NCBI GenBank assembly: GCA_963682025.1
Contig: OY821517.1
Location: 51,098,662 to 51,162,661, forward strand
DNA: 64,000 bases
From: Cordilura impudica
Taxonomy: Eukaryota > Arthropoda > Insecta > Diptera > Scathophagidae
Reading direction: 5' to 3'
Positions 1-11,749 of the stretch are shown here, in pieces. The stretch's first letter is position 1. Each line of letters opens with the position of its first letter. The position numbers and the translations under genes were made by a program. The notes under the pieces were generated by a model that saw only the letters and a program-made list of their open reading frames with translations, was not told the DNA's origin and ran no database searches.

Positions 1-148
1 AATTATAAACTAAAACCAAACATAAACAAATTCAAAAAGGAAACAAAAAAGGCATTCGACCTGACTAGAAACATAGAACACAACTAGAACCAAAAGAATA
101 CATTTTAAATAAGATCATATTTTTAATTGTACATGCACACATATGCAT
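1..148. other. AT-rich stretch, no feature seen
   Basis: This A-rich stretch lies downstream of the Tigger-like transposase stop. The partner of the terminal repeat found at 2119 was looked for here and is not visible, so the left terminus of that element is lost or lies outside the window. Confidence 0.5.
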
Positions 149-1915
149 TTAAAAAAAATCGGTTATTTTTTTCTGCAGTTTTTTTTCTTTCCAACACTTC
201 TCTCTTAAACGTCTTAATACATTTAAGTCATTTTGCTCAACATTCTCGCATTGAGCCCAATCCAAAGCCCTGTTTAATATTTCGACAGCTTCGCTTGGTT
301 TTATTGTCTGCACATTTGTATCTAAATCGTTCTCCTCATCATCGAGCACTTCTAACTCCTCAATTTCACACGAATTAGAAACATTATCCGGCAAAATATC
401 TCCATTCCACTCCTGAATGTATGATACTGTATAGTCAACCTAAAGAAAAAAATTAAAAATGACCTGTCGTGTTGTTGAAACAATTGTAAAAATCGACAAA
501 CCTGAGGGTTTAGTTCATTAAGTAGATCAACTGCAAGCTCCATTTGTTGCTGAACTTCTGAGTTCATATTTTCTCTCAGTATGCTTAACGGAATATCTTC
601 CTCCGGATCTGTCTCATTTTCCGTGAAACGTAAAACATTTTGCCAGCATTTTACCATTGTATCTTTGCTTACTTTATTCCATGCGGATTCTAGAATTGTA
701 ATAGCATCCCTTAATGTAACACTTTTCATTGACTCTACTAGATCTAAATTTTTTGCCGCTACCATGGCTAAGAGGCTATTTCTGTAGTACAGCTTCATTA
801 TTTTGATTGCATTCTGATCCAGTGGTTGGATAAGTGGGGTAACATTTGGAGGAAAAAGCATTGCAATTATGTTTCCATCTTCGGTTTTAAGCTCCATTTC
901 ACTTGGATGAGACGGAGCATTGTCGATTGGGAGGAGCGCTTTAACTGGCAAGTTCTTTTTTAAAAGAAAATCGGTTACCTAAAATTAGAAAATCTTAGCT
1001 ACTGAAAATGATATTTTCTCTGCAGCACAAAAATACTAACCTGCGGCACAAATGATTTGCGAAACCAATCGCTAAAAATGGCTGATGTCATCCATGAGGA
1101 CTTGGAACTTTTGTACTCAGTAGGGCAGTTGAAATTTTTGAAAACTCGTGGATTTTTTGCCTTCCCAATCACCAACAATTTAAGTTTATGACTTCCGGAA
1201 GCATTAGCACAACATAAAAAAGTGACTCGCTGTTTTTCAGTTTTTACACCCGGAGCAGTTTTTTCGGTACTTGATACGTAAAACTTTTCTGGCAAAATTT
1301 TCCAAAACAATCCAGATTCATCAGCATTGTATAGCTGATCATGGGATAGACCCATTTCTTCAATTTTTTGCTTCAGCTTGACTTTAAATGGTTCGACAAG
1401 CGAAGGTTGCGAAGATAGCTTTTCCCCAGTTATTTTAAGCAGACGAACTCCAAACCTTTTTTTAAAACCCTGCAACCATCCTTCACTTGCGTTGAACGAG
1501 CATTCCTTTTTTTTTCAGTTGTAGATGGATCTCTTTAGCTTTTTCTTTGAGCGCTAATGCATTTACCGGATAATTCCTTTCTCTCTGCTTAACAAACCAC
1601 TGGTACAGACGTTTCTCCATTTTCGGCAACTCTGATGCTCTTAATGTCTTTCTTTTTCCCGGACCGGAAAGTGTGTTATTAACACAGTCCAAAATCTTCT
1701 TTTTTCATTTTTATCTTGTTAATTGTTGACTTTGTTACACCATATTGCTTCGCTAAAGCTACCGCACTTGTACCCTTTCCTAATAATTCCAAAATATTTG
1801 CCTTTTCCTGTAATTTTAGCACTATCGGTTTTTTGAGCTCATTTTGGTAATGTGATACTTGCGACAACAAAAAAGCAACTGAACATAAATAAAAAGATAA
1901 TACGTGCAGTTGCAA
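149..1915 (-). pseudogene. pogo/Tigger-type (jerky-like) DDE transposase, frameshifted
   Basis: This is a transposase of the Tc1/mariner superfamily, pogo/Tigger group; such proteins bind the terminal repeats and cut and paste the element in the nucleus. In order, the reading shows an N-terminal psq/CENP-B-like helix-turn-helix (KGTSAVALAKQYGVTKST), a second CENP-B-type DNA-binding segment (about 1483-1692), and the DDE domain. The catalytic aspartates are visible in YNADESGLFW, LLPIDNAPSHP and LIQPLDQNAIK. Two short introns with GT/AG ends restore the frame: 979-1040 (joining FVPQ to VTDFLL) and 440-501 (joining NELNPQ to VDYTV). Two single-base frameshifts sit in homopolymers, one at the T6 run 1700-1705 and one at the T9 run 1507-1515. 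Without them the helix-turn-helix, linker and catalytic parts would be continuous. No clear starting Met lies in frame before the helix-turn-helix. The family call is firm; the exact subfamily is not determined. Confidence 0.88.
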
Positions 1916-2049
1916 CTACTTTTCTACTCTACTTATAAGGGGAATCCCCAATTTCAGAAATGATTTCATAAAATAAATGTGTGTGTGTACAAATTTGTGT
2001 ACTGCTAAATTCAAACGTTTTAGAGCTTTGTGGTTGGGTTGTAAAAAAT

Positions 2050-2121
2050 GTAAAAAAAAGAGGGTTGACGTTTTGGGATGTTGACGTAAACGAGCGTTGA
2101 CGTTTTCCCGAGTGCACTGTA
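2050..2121 (-). repeat. Terminal inverted repeat and subterminal repeats of the Tigger-like element
   Basis: Read on the minus strand, the end begins CAGTGCACTCGGGAAAACG immediately inside a TA dinucleotide (2120-2121). This is the usual start and target site for pogo/Tigger elements. Just inside it the core GTTGACGT recurs three times between about 2062 and 2103, twice followed by TTT. This looks like subterminal transposase-binding repeats, which is inference. The promoter of the transposase gene would lie here. Confidence 0.7.
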
Positions 2122-2234
2122 TTTTGCAACACCGCATATATGTAACGAATTAAACAGAAAATGTAAACAAAAACAAATGATTTTATTATTTTCTAAAAAA
2201 AGAAAAATCTTCTATTCGATCTTTGTCATTTTAG

Positions 2235-2524
2235 TGATTGAGTTTGAAATTATTCAGGCTCAAGATTAAATGTTTTTGCTTTAAATAAAGCAAGAGGCTT
2301 AAATAGTATAACTCTTTGCTTGAATTCTCATTTGGTTGTTTTCAGCAAATGGATATGAATTTAGCTTTTTACCAAACTGATAAGGGTTGATGACTCTACC
2401 CGAAACAGCTGTATAACGTGTCATGCAGAATATAGATCAATTTTTGAAACAAATATGCCATGTGTTTGGTTTATTTAAAGTAAAAACACTTGATCTTGAG
2501 CCTGAATAATTTCAAACTCAATCA
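2235..2524. mobile_element. Short foldback MITE, about 290 bp
   Basis: The first 58 bases or so (from TGATTGAGTTTGAAATTATT) return inverted at 2467-2524 with only a handful of mismatches. The interior is non-coding. This is the structure of a miniature inverted-repeat element. No convincing target duplication is seen, so the superfamily is open. Confidence 0.7.
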
Positions 2525-2687
2525 AAAAACATATGCTTATTATAAAATTGAGAAGAAGTGATATTAAAACGAAGTGAAGTATTAACAAATTTATTTAACT
2601 TTGCTTTTTGATGGCAGCCTGTATACAGCTCCAAATGCATTCAACCACATCTCTAAGCCAAACAGCAAAAGGAACGTTAAGCATAAA
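2525..2687. other. Spacer, nothing recognised
   Basis: Short AT-rich spacer between a MITE and a Helitron-like element. Confidence 0.4.
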
Positions 2688-3054
2688 TCTATAATATTAA
2701 TAGGCTAGGCGATTTCTTGTGACAGATGTTTTGTACTACAATTTTATCCCGATTTTGACCAAACGTACATTATTTGAAAGGAATTTCCTTTTAGCCGTTT
2801 TGTAGATTTACAGATTTTTAAATTTTTTACTCTATTTTGAGTAAATTGCATTTAAATTTGCTACTAACACAAACATAAAATCATGCAATACTATGTGTGG
2901 GTTTATTAAATTTGTTATTGTGTTTGTCATAAAAATGCGTTTGTTTGTTGTTTTGATTTTTGAATTGGCTAGAATTGATTAGCATACCTTTAGGGTCTTT
3001 ATTTAATGAAAAAATAAAATTTGCACTCGAATTTTGAGGGCTGGAATCTGCTAG
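2688..3054 (+). mobile_element. Non-autonomous Helitron-like element, copy 1
   Basis: The 367-bp element starts TCTATAATATTAATAG and ends TCTGCTAG. It is preceded by A (2687) and followed by T (3055). These are the canonical Helitron rules: 5' TC, 3' CTRR, and insertion between A and T without duplication. Near the 3' end the family has a short palindrome (CTCGAAnTTCGAG, slightly mutated here) 12-16 bases before CTAG, as in a Helitron terminator hairpin. The interior is AT-rich and non-coding; the small minus-strand ORF inside is not a gene. Further copies or pieces lie at 9990-10444, 11240-11492 with 16611-16636, 29658-29679 and 47718-47785. Confidence 0.72.
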
Positions 3055-4376
3055 TATGTTATTATTAGGCTCTTTGCTGGGTCCCATCATAGATCTAATG
3101 GTTGATTTGTATGGTGTTTTATTTTATGTGGTCACAAAATTTGGTGCGGTTGTTCGCTGTGTTTATAAGCAAAATATGACGGCCATAAAAAAATTGACAA
3201 ACTGTTGGGTTTTCTACACGTATACAGTTCTTTGACTCTGATTACAAATTTAAAAATAAATATTTATTTAATTTATATACTTATGAGCTAAAGTTATATT
3301 TCGCAGGTTGAATTCGAATGATCATTCGTATCGAATCACAAAATCGGAAATCTCGTTACATATTATTCGTTGTCGTATAAGAAAATCCCAAAAGTACAAA
3401 AATTCGCTCGTTCGGATAAAAATACGTTCACTTGCGACAGCGCAAATAAGACGCCTGATGTATGATTTAATATTAAAAACATCACTCATACGTATATGTA
3501 TATCTCTTCTACTCTACTAATAAATAATAATCATACGCTCTATATAGTTATCTTCTTCATGATTTTCTGAAGAAGATGATATTGATTCTCTCATAAAATT
3601 GTGTTCTTCTCTTTCCATTTGTAAATTTTTGAAAATTTTTATTGTTTTTAAAATATGTTTTTTTAGCATTTTCAATCTGCAATCTTAAATCTGCTATCTA
3701 CATATACTGCTGCAATCAAAAGTGGATTATTAATAAGTGATTTTCTCTCTTTTTAATATTTAAATATAATTCGTTTGAAAATGATTTTGTTTTGTAGCCT
3801 TTTGTTAGCTCTATTATTAACTAAGCCATAAGATTACATAATTACATATATACATATATAGAATAAATGAAATTTTTTCTGGCACTGGCTGGATTTAATA
3901 TATAAGTTTTAGTTTGAAAATTTTAATAACTTATTGTTAGTTCACAAACCTATGTGAAGACTCAATAAATAAAAATGAATTACAAAAAAAAACTTATATT
4001 ATGACTATTAACTGATACTTTTAGTGCATTCATTATTATTTCTTTCATGCCAGAATCTTTAAAGATTGTAAAAGGACGGTCATTAACAGTTACTTACTTT
4101 ACGCATGAAGCAATGAAACTTTTTTACACGTTTTAATCTTGATAACATTTAAATACTGTTCAAGTGTATTTTCCTCCGCTCTTACTCTTTTATTGGCGGT
4201 CTGACTGATTTTAGATGTTGACGATTGATTTTGAACTTTTTTGTAGAGTTCAGGATGCTTCCGTTCAAGATTTGCAATATATTTACCTTTTATTTCAGAT
4301 TGGCATTCTGGGATATTGATACATCAAATAAATAAGTTGGTTCCTTGGTGTATATTACTTTGTGAAGTAGAATTAA
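3055..4376. other. AT-rich intergenic DNA
   Basis: No gene, RNA or clear repeat boundary was recognised. The plus-strand ORF at 3308-3520 has no family features. The end next to 4377 probably contains the 3' untranslated part of the minus-strand non-LTR remnant. Confidence 0.4.
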
Positions 4377-4937
4377 TTATCTTATATTTATTAAGGCCAC
4401 GAGGTCAACTCCATACAGAGACTTAGAATATAGAGAAGTTCCATCATATTTCTTTATACCGTACACATAACGTAGGATCGCATTGTAAGCTACTAATAAT
4501 CTCCTTTTACTTTCTGAATCACAAAAAGCAAATATCTCACAACCATATAGTAACTTCGGCATAATGAAAGTTTTCGCGAGAAGCACACGAATGTTTAAAG
4601 GTGTAAGATGTTGTGTAGCGTACAATGTTCTTAGTATTACAAATATTTTTTCAGATACAGAATTAATCTGATTGTTCCACGTGAGAAGTTTTAATAATTT
4701 CGGGTGTATCTGGTCAAACCCGACTGCATTGGACTTCACGGATAAACAACTTAATAATACATCAATAGGCAAGACGCATGAAAATTCATATTGAAGTTGC
4801 CTGGATTCATTTATTTGATTAATTGTTGGATTTTGATCCAATAGCACAGTTGAGGGTATATTGATAAATAATGTATTTAATTCGTTTACATCAGCATTAC
4901 AAATAGTACGTTTTTTATATCCGATTCCAATTTCCAT
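4377..4937 (-). pseudogene. Non-LTR retrotransposon ORF2: linker and RT edges, palm deleted
   Basis: Minus-strand remnant of an ORF2. Residues 1-85 resemble the region before the reverse transcriptase and its first motif (NAVGFDQIHPKLLKLL). The text then jumps straight to the post-RT thumb (SEKIFVILRTLY... MPKLLYGCEIFAF). The catalytic palm with the FADD/YADD box is therefore missing, which shows an internal deletion of several hundred bases. Upstream, 4938-5100 reads as the Arg/Lys-rich linker typical of these proteins (RRNFNKRIRKAKSNCYATRF). It belongs with the endonuclease piece at 5348-5940 and ORF1 at 6083-6475 as a single element in 5' to 3' order on the minus strand. The clade is not resolved. 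Confidence 0.75.
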
Positions 4938-5347
4938 AATCGTTTTCCATTTCTTTTTAGAGTTAACAGCCGTTCGAAATCGGGTAGCGTAACAGTTTGA
5001 TTTTGCTTTTCTTATGCGCTTATTAAAATTCCGACGAACTATACGGTATTCTTCACGTGGTTCAGAGGTTCTTTATTTCTTCCATCGTGTGTAAAGCACA
5101 TCACGATCATTAATTTGGCTTTTAATAGTAGAATTAAACCAACACTTTTTAGTTTTGTCACCTCTGTTAATACGCTAGGGAACAGTAATATCAAAGAGGC
5201 GAAGTATATGGCTATAAAAAAATTGTAATTGTTCCTCAGCAGATAAAATTCCAGTTAGTGGTGTTAAATTATTCTTCCACTAAACTATAGTTAATGTTCC
5301 GAAAATCACGATAACAAATGGAACTTTCTGTTGTCATTAATTTAAAA

Positions 5348-5940
5348 TCATATGACATAAAAATTAAGTCGTGTTTTGAAAAACATGGTGCAGTAAGTTG
5401 ATATATTTGAAAGATTAACCAATATAAAAATATGTATTAGTGTACTACTAGTATTCGTGAAGTGAGTAGAGTGCTCAGTGTTTGCTATATGTAAGCCGAT
5501 AGATACCGACTGACTCTGTAATTCCGAATCACTTAGAATGTTACGGTTAAAATCACTTGCAATAATCACATCATTGTAGAGAGTAGCCAGAATTTCCCAA
5601 TCACGCAAAAAAATTTTGTAGAGTGATTCACGATCTCGTCGATAAATGCAACGTAGCAAAATTTTTTATCACCACCAATAATTTCACCAAATAAATATTC
5701 AGTTGCTGCGTTATCTTCCGATCTTTTTACTTCCTTATAATGTATATGGTTTTTGATGTAGATCGCAACCCCACCAGCATAACCCTTTCTATCATTGCTA
5801 AATCACTATCGAACCATGACACCGATACACAAATAATATCCACCTAAGAGTCCTCAAACAAGTAACGAAATTCATCAATTTTGGGAAGTAAACGTTGGGC
5901 ATTAATATTGCTTAGTAAGAATTTGAATCAGACTTCTCGT
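5348..5940 (-). pseudogene. Non-LTR retrotransposon AP-like endonuclease remnant
   Basis: Read on the minus strand from about 5940, the sequence gives NINAQRLLPKIDEFRYLFED, a stop, then VDIICVSVSWFDSD. This is the amino-terminal part of an apurinic-type endonuclease (the usual form is xxxVCVSETWL). Further on, VIIASDFNRNILSDSE corresponds to the conserved GDFN motif with the glycine changed to S. Several stops and frame changes are present, so no functional enzyme is possible. It sits between ORF1 (6083-6475) and the RT remnant (4377-4937). Confidence 0.72.
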
Positions 5941-6082
5941 ACTGACCATAAAACCCAACCCCGAACTATTAGTTGATGACATAATCAATATTTAAATCAG
6001 AGCAGAGAATGCTATTACAATAAAAAAATACAACATTTATATATAAAGTAAAAAAGGATAAGTGTATGACCTCATGGTTTCA

Positions 6083-6475
6083 TCAATTTCGAAATTCATT
6101 TTGTATACTTTCATTAGTTGATGGAAGAAGTTTATTAAGTTTGCTTAAGTCTTCAATTCGAATCGGTTCATCAGACGAATTTATTTTGATATAAACATGT
6201 TCACGTAGAGAAAATGCTGATGCTAAATGCGAACTTTTACGTAAATCAATCGCTGCATGTAAAATTTTAAAATTAGTTGAAGTTAAATTTTCATTCAAGT
6301 AGACTTTGTTTATAATGTTCCTGCGAGGTAAACGCAATGTGTTGGCTGTGATGCATTGAGTTTCTAAATACGCGACCTGGTCGTTTACAGTGTGAATCTC
6401 ACTCATCATATCACACATACGTTTGTCCATTTCATTTAAGAGTCTGTTTTCGACAACATTTATTATTTCGTTCAT
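6083..6475 (-). pseudogene. Non-LTR retrotransposon ORF1-like protein with FP-type C-terminal domain
   Basis: This 130-codon open stretch starts with a heptad-like, charged segment (residues 1-40, likely coiled coil). It continues with a region resembling the baculovirus FP-like domain found in ORF1 proteins of several insect LINE elements: the pattern VYLNENLTSTNFKILHAA followed by HVYIKINSSDEPIRI. The N-terminal zinc or PHD-like part expected upstream is not seen; 6476-6600 is AT-rich without an in-frame extension. Its role would be RNA binding in the retrotransposon particle. The assignment rests on motif recall only, so it is moderate. Confidence 0.6.
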
Positions 6476-7880
6476 ATGTGTTAGAATTCTATCTTCACTT
6501 TCTTTGATTTTTGTGGTTTAGAGTTCAAATGGTTTTTCAAATCTCATATCCATAAACTCTATCAAACGAGTAGGGTAAAGAGACAAGCAAATTTGATCTT
6601 AAATTCTTTTCCATTGTTTTTATTGTTGTTATTACAAATATTATTTCACTTGTTTATAATTTTGTGAAGAGTTATTTAGAGTATAGTTGTTTTTAATATT
6701 TTTGGCTTGCTTTTTATTATTTGTTTGGTTTTGTATTTTTGGTGGTTTTTTTTCGTTTATTTATATTTATGTTGATTTTCAAAAATTTTACTTTAAAACA
6801 CAAGAAGCTATAAGTATTGTTTTAATTATTTTTCTTTTTTAATTATTGTTTTTTATAAAGAATTTATTTCCTAGTATTTTAGTGTATATTTGTTATTATT
6901 TAAATACAATATTTATTTTAAATATGCAATATAGCAGAGCTCATTTTAAACATGACGGTCTTCTTCTAGGGAACAAGAGACATATACCACGATCATAAAC
7001 AAAAAAATTTGTCCTAAATGTTGTGAACATCTCTATGATTAGAAAAATTAAGAAGCTGAAAATAAATTTTTAAGTTTTAATGTGAGCACTCACTTTACTA
7101 AATACAATTTAAAAGATACTTTTAAGAACAAATAAAACACTTTAAGATAGTTAAAATATATTAATACACTGTTTGCGTCGCTTGTATTTGCATTGGTTGT
7201 ATGAAAACGTTTGTCAACTGATTTTTTTACACAAATATAATGTTTGTACGTAGGCTAAACTGCAAAAGGGGATTTCGCATTTTAGTCTAGTTTATGTGCT
7301 GGTTACTTGTTCGCTACAAATAGTCGTTATTTTATATATGTTTTATTTTATTTTTTTTTTAGTTGTGTGGAATTTTATGTTTTTTATGAATTTATAAAGA
7401 TTTTTTTATAGTTTTGAACCCGAACCTGGTTCAATTTTTTTCGATTTGGGTTCAAAGTCTATATTGCCAGCAAATCTGAACGCGTTTGGGTTCGTCTCTC
7501 ATTGCATAGACATGGCTGAACAATATTTTGTTCAGATTATTATTATATCTTTCATATTGGCATTCAGAAGAGTGATTGCAAAGGGATTACTGGAATCTTT
7601 TAGAAGATCATCACAGAGGAGCTGAAGCAATTCCAGTACCAACCCTCATGTATCCTTGCGATTTGATGGACTAGGGCACCTACTATAACATAAGGAACAG
7701 CAAAGTGGTTGCATCTATTGCCATAATAATGCCAACTTTATTGGACTTTATCGTAATATCACTTTACACCCAAATGATTGCTTCTTGGCGTATCACACTC
7801 CAACTTAAATCATAGTCGTCTTTCCATTTAAATTTATATCTTTTACTTTACAAATCCTTTTAAACTCTTTCTTTTAACTC
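6476..7880. other. AT-rich intergenic DNA
   Basis: The first 600 bases are very T-rich. The stretch 7500-7860 is less biased but shows no open frame or known repeat. No gene can be supported. Confidence 0.4.
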
Positions 7881-7884
7881 GTAC

Positions 7885-8415
7885 TCTCTGTCTGTCTGTC
7901 TGTCGTGGGTCTACCCCATTTCCCCTTATCCAATTGATCTAAAACTTGGCCCATAGCCTTGTTGTGACTACAGATTAATTTTGGGGTAATCACGCACAGT
8001 CAGGCGTGGTCCCGCAAAGTCATGCATAGTCACGCACAGTTACGGAGAGATCTAAATGTCATTTCCCCTCATCCAACTGATCTGGAACTTGGTCGATAGA
8101 CTCGCTGTGAAAAAAGATTAACTTTGACATAGTCACGCTCAGTCACGCTCAGTCACGCATAGTTACGCACAGTCACGGAGTGATCTAAACACCATTTCCC
8201 CTCATCCGATTGATCTGGAACTTGGTCGATAGACTCGCTGTGAAAAAAGATTAACTTTGACATAGTTACGTTCAGTCACGCATAGTCACGGAGTCATTTA
8301 AAACCCATTTCCTCTCATCCGATCGATCTGAAACTTTGTCCATAGACTTATTGTGATCAAAGATTAATTTTAAAATAGTCACGCAAAGTCACGCAGTCAC
8401 GGAGAGATTCAAAAC
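7885..8415 (-). repeat. 122-bp tandem-repeat element with GTCT start, copy F1
   Basis: After a (GTCT)n run at 7888-7903 there are four related units of about 122 bp. Each holds CATTTCCCCTCATCC, GATCTGGAACTTGGTC, a TGTGA...AGATTAA segment, and an internal cluster of short AGTCACGCA-like repeats, ending CACGGAGAGAT. The same unit, inverted, makes up 40425-40873 and 43392-43510. The units are non-coding. Confidence 0.8.
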
Positions 8416-9989
8416 TCATATGCATAAAGAAAGGAAGAGTTTTAATAAAAACTTTGTTTTATGGGTTAGGTTATTTCTTATAATATTCCTATAAACTCAA
8501 CGTTCAAATATAAAAAAAAATAAAGTAGTGTATTCGAAAGGACACCCGATTCCGGGAAAGAAAAAAAGGTTATATGATTAGTTTTCAAAAAAAAAAAAAG
8601 AAATAAATAAATTTTTCTGAAGAATGAAGTGAGAAATCGTCAATGGTTCTTGAGTTATCGCTGAAAAACTAAGCAAACAAACATCAAAATAAGGAACAAA
8701 TATAAAAGGCCTGAGTACGCCAAAGCCCTTTGGAGGGTTTGCAATTTCTCAACCCCAGACAATGACCCCGAAAATGTTTCACAGATTATTTAATGTAAAT
8801 TTATTTTTACTTTTTTTTTGAATATTTCGAATATACCAACACGTTTTTTTTTATGAATTTTTACATTTATTACGTTTTTTATCCGCATAAAATTTGGTAA
8901 AAGTAAAACAAAAACGGTAAATAAATTTAAAAAAAGAAATAACATATTGCTAAATAATTTATTAGCAAAAAAGAATATAAATCAACTTAGTTAATTTCTT
9001 CTTATTTTTTCGTAGCTTGACAAATTTTAATTTAAGGTGTACGCATACTTTTTCTAGCATGCTTAAATTTAACCTACATCAATTTATCTAAATTTTCTAA
9101 ATTTAAATGTTGAATTTTATTAAAACATAAAATATGTATGTCTCTTAAATACTAACACAAAATATTTCTTAGTCAAGCCAACTTTAAAGAAATAATTTTT
9201 AAATATAATAAGTTCTTTTTTTGTACCCTGCCCCAACATCAATGTTTTTTTTTATTTCTGAAATGTGCATGGAATTTATACTTACTTATCAACAGCCTCT
9301 TCATTGACATCATCATCACCATTCCAATAAAAATAATGATCATCATGAACAGCTACGAGTATATACTATCCTTTCATATTTAACATCTTTCTGTGCAATG
9401 GCATTGTAAATACTTGAGGCTAAAATCATGTGAGAATGCATAATAACTAGGGTGGCATCAAAATAAACAACAACTAAAAATCGAAATGACCGAATATTTG
9501 AGAAAATCCAGAATTGTGTGGGATAAACGAAATATATAAATATATTTCTGAAAATTTAATTTAAAAATGGAATCATAAAGTATTATAAAGTTTTCAAAGC
9601 CGGTGAAGCAATGGCAAAGAAAAATTCTAAAGCTAGGGCCACTCTAATGTAAACATAACACAATTGTGCGGTGTACTTGTGTACTTGTAAAAGAAATGAT
9701 ACAGAAAGCAGCATGAAAGAAAACCAAAGATATTTCTGTTTTTAGTATTGTGTACAAAATTGCAATTTAGTTTAACCATCATGCCCACAAAGCACATGAG
9801 AACATATGGCTGGTACGAATTTATAAAAAAAAAGATATAAAATGTGGACTCATGTATGTGATATGAAACAAAATTTGATAAGCGGAAGTCTTATTTCATA
9901 TTATATGCTGGCTCCTCTGATTCGACATAGAATTGAAGAAGAGCTGTCTGCCTTAACGTAAAGCTAAGGGCTATTATTTAAATTAACAA
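8416..9989. other. AT-rich intergenic DNA
   Basis: No gene is recognised. A 45-base piece at 8745-8790 (CCCAGACAATGAC..CGAAAATGTTTCACAG) recurs at 22148-22186, so it belongs to an unclassified dispersed repeat. Confidence 0.4.
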
Positions 9990-10444
9990 ATCCCAGCCCT
10001 CGAAATTCGAGTGCAAATGCTAGGAAATTTTATTTTTTCATTTAATAAAGACCCTAAGGTATGCAAATCAATTTCAGCCAATTCACAATTCAACACTTTT
10101 TAAATATCGATAATTGTCGTTATTGGTTTATGTCCAATTATTGTTGTATGTCCAAAATTATTTTTCAATTCAACACAATTATTATTGTGAATGAAGAAAA
10201 CAAATTTACAAACACATTAACAAATTTGATAAACACACGCATGGCATTGTATAGTTTTGTGTATGTGTTAATAGCAAATTTAAACGCATTTTGCTTCAAA
10301 AAAATGTAAAAATTAATAAATCTGTAAATCTGGTGGAGAGCTAAAAAGAAATACCTTTCAAATAAGATATGTTTGTTCGAAATCGGGAAAAAAAACTGTA
10401 GAAGAAATCATTGGTCACAAGAAATCGCCTTACCTATTAATATA
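9990..10444 (-). mobile_element. Non-autonomous Helitron-like element, copy 2
   Basis: This matches the 2688-3054 element in inverse orientation. The hairpin CTCGAAATTCGAG is perfect here (10000-10012), and the far end ends in the inverse of TATTAATAGG..AGGCGATTTC near 10425-10444. It is about 85 bp longer than copy 1 because of internal AT-rich sequence. The CTAG tip is mutated (AACAAATCC next to the hairpin), so the copy is old. The plus-strand 82-codon ORF inside is incidental. Confidence 0.65.
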
Positions 10445-11239
10445 ATGGATAACCAATTCTCTAAAACTGAAATTTTTAGTTTGAAGACATCATATTATTT
10501 GGTATTTCTATGACAGCCATCAATAGTGCACGCTCTCAAAGAATATTTAACATGAAAAAATGGGTCACCGATATGTAATACAATAGCTTTTTTTGCAAAG
10601 GTCTAAAATGAAGCAATAGTAAAACTGAGCTTCATATTATACTGACAAATTGTGCTCCATCGATTGATTTTAAATGAGGCCGTTCAAACAATATGTGTGG
10701 AATGGTGAAGAAAATTTGCAAAATAGACAGTTGAGAAAAAATTTTAACATGATAAAGCTAGACGCAAGATGGCTCATGGAACAAATGATGCTCACAAAGG
10801 AATAAAACAACATTGTGAGAATAATTTAATATAATAATTGGCATTTTATCACAGTAATAGAGACGAAATTTTGTGTCGATTCACAGTTATAAATGAAACA
10901 AAAACACAAAAAAACAATGTATTAGAGGTTAATTAGTACACCAAGCAGTGGGGGGGGAAGAAAGCAGGTTAAATGAAGGCAAAAACAGTTAATTAATTGT
11001 TTAATTAATTAAACAAGACAATGCTGATTGGTTTGCCAGGAATATATTTAATTATTTTAGATAACTGAAGTATGCAAATATGAAATCAAATTTCAAAAGT
11101 CCTTGTTCACCAACCTGCAAGCCGATTTTGGGTATTTTCTAAATGCTGAAAAATGATTTCTCGCAGTCATCTTTGGTTTATGAGATATCGCTTATAGAAA
11201 ATTTAAGATTATCATTTTTGGTCTTTCTAGGTCGTAGTG
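10445..11239. other. AT-rich intergenic DNA
   Basis: Only low-complexity features are visible, such as a G9 run near 10950 and TTAATTAA-rich DNA at 10980-11020. No gene is seen. Confidence 0.4.
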
Positions 11240-11492
11240 CTCAGTCGAACCATTTTTATGACTTACTTGACAAATTTACATAATTTTTAATTTTTTCTTT
11301 CATTTCGAGTAAATTGTATTTAAAGTTGCTACTAACACATACATAAATTTCTACAATGCTATGTATGTGTTAATAAATTTGTTAATGAGTTTGTAATAAA
11401 AATGAGTTTGTTTTTTGTGTTGATTTGTAAATTGGCTATAATTGATTACTATACCTTTAGGGTCTTTATTTAATGAAAAACTAAAATTTTCT
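11240..11492 (+). mobile_element. Helitron-like copy 3, left part (split by the Jockey-type element)
   Basis: From about 11250 the sequence follows copy 1 (GAGTAAATTG, GCTACTAACACA, TACCTTTAGGGTCTTTATTTAATG) up to 11492. It then stops at the Jockey-type insertion. The remaining tip (hairpin CTCGAATTTCGA, then GCTGGAATCTGCTAG|T) lies at 16611-16636. Its 5' TC end is not recognisable. Confidence 0.65.
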
Positions 11493-11749
11493 AGAATTTG
11501 CACTCTGAATGTGTGATCAACTTTCATAGTGAACGGTCGTTTCATATTCTTTACTCTAATGTAAATTTCTTAACAACAAAAAATAAACAAATAGGAAAAA
11601 AAAAACCAAAAACATTTACTTCAAAAGTAATAAACAAATGGATTAGTGAAATATTCAAAATATTCTAAACTCCAAAAACAATTAAGTGCTTTTGCAAAAA
11701 CAAACTAAGTGTTGTGTACTAATTGTTGTTATATTTTAACAACAATACT

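Noticed and set aside
2881..3090. Minus-strand ORF of 69 codons
   Set aside because: It lies within the Helitron-like repeat, and similar frames recur in each copy, so it is a by-product of the repeat.
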